Below are positions 39,560 to 41,236 of a stretch of 41,236 nt of DNA, in pieces. A model generated the notes under the pieces. It saw only the letters and a list, made by a program, of their open reading frames with translations. It was not told where the DNA came from and made no database searches. Made by a program: the position numbers and the translations under genes. The DNA comes from CAYNEO01 sp964396245. Its GTDB lineage: Bacteria > Zixibacteria > MSB-5A5 > GN15 > FEB-12. The stretch is from contig CAYNEO010000032.1 in NCBI GenBank assembly GCA_964396245.1, positions 1 to 41,236 on the forward strand, given 5' to 3'. Each line of letters starts with the position of its first letter. Positions within the stretch are counted from its first letter, which is position 1.

Positions 39560-40624
39560 ATGAATATGACCGATAACGTCCGAAAATTCAGCTTCACCAA
39601 ACGGACCCTGGCCGCCGTTGCCCTGGTCGCTGCCCTCGTCATATTCGTGTTCGTCCTCAAGAAAGTCGACCACGTCCTCCTGTCCGTGTTCGCCGGTGTC
39701 CTTCTCGCCGTCTTTTTCGACGGCGTCGCGGCATGGATCACCGAGCGCCTCCCCGTGCCCCACGGCCTCTCGCTGACCTTCGTCATCCTCGCCTTTGCCG
39801 GTATCCTCTTTTCCGTCGCATGGTTCGGCGGCCCCGGTATCGTCGATCAGGCAAGCAAACTCACCGAACGTCTCAGCGCCGGTCTCGCCGACATACGGCA
39901 GGAGCTCGACAAATTTGACTGGGGGAAACAGATCGTTCAGCATGTCACCGAGCTCAAAGATGTCGGCTCCCTCGGCACCGCCATCCTCGGGCAGGTAGAA
40001 CAGGTCGTCTCGGGCGTCTTCAGCGCTATCGGCACCATCTTCCTGGTCTTCTTCGTCGGTACCTACCTCTCCGTCCAGCCCGGCCTCTACATCGACAGCA
40101 TCGTTCACCTCATCCCGATATCCCGTCGAAAGCGCGGTCGCGAGGTCATCGCCGGCGTCGGCAACGCCCTCAGGTGGTGGCTCGTCGGGAGAGTCAGCTC
40201 CATGGTCGTCGTCGGGGTACTCACCAGCGCCGGGCTGTGGGCCATCGGCGCGCCGCTCCCTGTCACTCTCGGCGCCATCGCCGCCCTCTTTTCGTTTGTC
40301 CCCATTCTTGGACCGGCCGCCGCCATGATCCCCGCCATCCTCGTCGGACTGGCCGAAAGCTTCGGCCTCGCCATCTGGGTCGTCGTCATATTCCTCGGGG
40401 TCCAGGGGCTGGAAAGCTATCTCATTACCCCCCTGATACAGCAAAAAGCCGTTTCAATTCCTCCCGCCCTGTTGCTCAGTGTGCAAATCGTCTTTGGCAC
40501 CCTTTTCGGTATCATGGGCATGCTGTTGGCGACCCCTATCGCCGTCACCGTCATTGTCGTCATCCAGATGCTCTATATCAACGATGCCCTCGAGGACCAC
40601 GTCAGCCCCATGGGCGAGCATTAG
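39560..40624 (+). CDS. AI-2E family transporter
   Basis: 354 residues with about eight membrane helices in the family arrangement: two N-terminal hairpins (about 17-75), a soluble or amphipathic segment (about 85-150), then helices to the end. The C-terminal signature is present: LGPAAAMIPAILVGL, EQ/QGLESYLITPLIQQKAV-type segment around residue 290, and LLATPIAVTVIVVIQML. The AI-2E (PerM/YdiK) family includes autoinducer-2 exporters and Na+/H+ antiporters, so substrate is open. It follows the ATPase after 39 bases on the same strand. The ATG at 39560 is one of two nearby (39566); GAG at 39552 is the only hint of a ribosome site. Confidence 0.9.
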   Translation: MNMTDNVRKFSFTKRTLAAVALVAALVIFVFVLKKVDHVLLSVFAGVLLAVFFDGVAAWITERLPVPHGLSLTFVILAFAGILFSVAWFGGPGIVDQASKLTERLSAGLADIRQELDKFDWGKQIVQHVTELKDVGSLGTAILGQVEQVVSGVFSAIGTIFLVFFVGTYLSVQPGLYIDSIVHLIPISRRKRGREVIAGVGNALRWWLVGRVSSMVVVGVLTSAGLWAIGAPLPVTLGAIAALFSFVPILGPAAAMIPAILVGLAESFGLAIWVVVIFLGVQGLESYLITPLIQQKAVSIPPALLLSVQIVFGTLFGIMGMLLATPIAVTVIVVIQMLYINDALEDHVSPMGEH

Positions 40625-40656
40625 CCCCCTTCATTTCTCCTTTGGGCGACCCGGTC

Positions 40657-41236
40657 CTACCATATCGGCGGCAGCACTGATCCGAGACGCTGTCCGGTCT
40701 TGCCGTCGAAACAGATCGTGAGCGACGTCCTCTGTTCGATGGGAACTGCATCCTTGTCGGGTCCGAAGGGCTCTGAGGGCGTCGTTCCGCGAAGCGTGAC
40801 ATACCACCTGATAACGGGCTCCTTGTATCGCTCATCACTTTGCACCACATATAGAGCCTCCAACTCAGCTGCCAGATACGGTGTGGCGTAGCATTTGCGC
40901 AGTATCTCGCTGAATGGAACGTACAGACTGTCCGGCAAGTCAACGAACTCCATGCGCCCTGCATACGAGCTTTCGATCTCCTCCGGTGGTGCCGGATGTT
41001 CATAAGGCCATGGACTAACGACAGACTTGGCTTTGATTTTCAGCAGTTTTCCTGTCGTTTGTTCAATGTACACGAGGAAATCCCGTGAGTATTTCCGGAG
41101 GCTGTCTTTGGGCAATCCCGCGTAATCGATCATGACGTCGTGGAACGTTACTTGCCACACATTTTGGTTGTTCATCCTCTGACGAAGCCATGGCGTGCTG
41201 TCGTTCTCGATCACCGTCAGCGATGCCATTTCCGCC
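40657..41236 (-). CDS. Unidentified protein, 5' end beyond the window
   Basis: The frame ends at a stop at 40657-40659 and is open to the right edge of the window, so the start is uncertain. The first ATG inside ends at 41229, giving 190 residues, but it lies two codons from the edge and the true start may be outside. The visible sequence is soluble and beta-rich. It contains WQVTFHDVMIDYAG, YIEQTTGKLLKI (a strand-turn pattern seen in PepSY-type domains) and a C-terminal SLTICFDGKTGQRLGSVLPP with a second DGKTG turn. No signal peptide is visible within the window. I do not recognise the family. It converges with the AI-2E gene, 32 bases between stops. Confidence 0.6.
   Translation of the reverse strand, partial: AEMASLTVIENDSTPWLRQRMNNQNVWQVTFHDVMIDYAGLPKDSLRKYSRDFLVYIEQTTGKLLKIKAKSVVSPWPYEHPAPPEEIESSYAGRMEFVDLPDSLYVPFSEILRKCYATPYLAAELEALYVVQSDERYKEPVIRWYVTLRGTTPSEPFGPDKDAVPIEQRTSLTICFDGKTGQRLGSVLPPIW

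Noticed and set aside
1..41236. tRNA, rRNA, CRISPR array, insertion sequence or prophage
   Set aside because: No cloverleaf with a TTCGA loop, no regularly spaced repeats, and no transposase or integrase among the plausible genes. The excisionase-like HTH at 29638 has no recombinase partner.

Overview
The window is a bacterial chromosome segment with a coding GC of roughly 55-60 % by eye. It is densely packed, with no tRNA, rRNA, CRISPR array, transposase or phage gene visible. The gene content suggests a Gram-negative lineage of the FCB superphylum, possibly a candidate phylum such as Zixibacteria. The pointers are DUF4159 next to a DUF4175-like coiled-coil protein, tandem DUF2723 membrane proteins, a lipobox lipoprotein, AXA-type signal peptides and a two-domain secreted M16 peptidase. 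The taxonomic call is inference; protein searches would settle it.

Layout. (1) 1-6202: the distal half of a respiratory complex I operon: the tail of the preceding gene (probably nuoI), then nuoJ-K-L-M-N, tightly spaced or overlapping. (2) 6216-9084: a promoter and leader hairpin, then a DUF502 membrane protein, an EIIA-CBS fusion regulator and a cation/Ca2+ exchanger-family protein. (3) 9090-13867, minus strand: an Na/Pi cotransporter with a PhoU-like partner under one promoter, and an M16 peptidase under another. (4) 13985-17300: a self-contained unit of promoter, small secreted protein, secD, secF and a strong intrinsic terminator. The small exported protein lies directly upstream of secDF, as known secretion-monitor (arrest) peptides do, which makes this the most interesting spot in the window. 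(5) 17366-29628: an envelope block with DUF4159, a DUF4175-like giant, a TPR protein, a small membrane protein on the other strand, and two tandem DUF2723 (TMEM260-like) proteins, closed by a terminator. (6) 29638-33122: an HTH-DUF2087 regulator (minus), an EamA transporter (plus) and a secreted protein built from about 13 repeats of roughly 26 residues (minus). (7) 33291-36724: type I glutamine synthetase lacking the adenylylation tyrosine, a YdfG-like dehydrogenase, a stand-alone CBS pair and a small lipoprotein. (8) 36818-41236: a P2-type Ca2+-ATPase-like pump, an AI-2E-family permease and an unidentified protein cut by the window edge.

How the parts relate. Complex I makes the proton-motive force that SecDF and several ion transporters in the window can draw on. 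Envelope biogenesis recurs: SecDF, the M16 peptidase, DUF2723 glycosyltransferase-like proteins, TPR/DUF4159/DUF4175 proteins, a lipoprotein and the secreted repeat protein. Sigma70-like promoters with a TATATT -10 box recur ahead of several unrelated genes. Three genes start so close to the predicted transcription start that their messages would be leaderless or nearly so.
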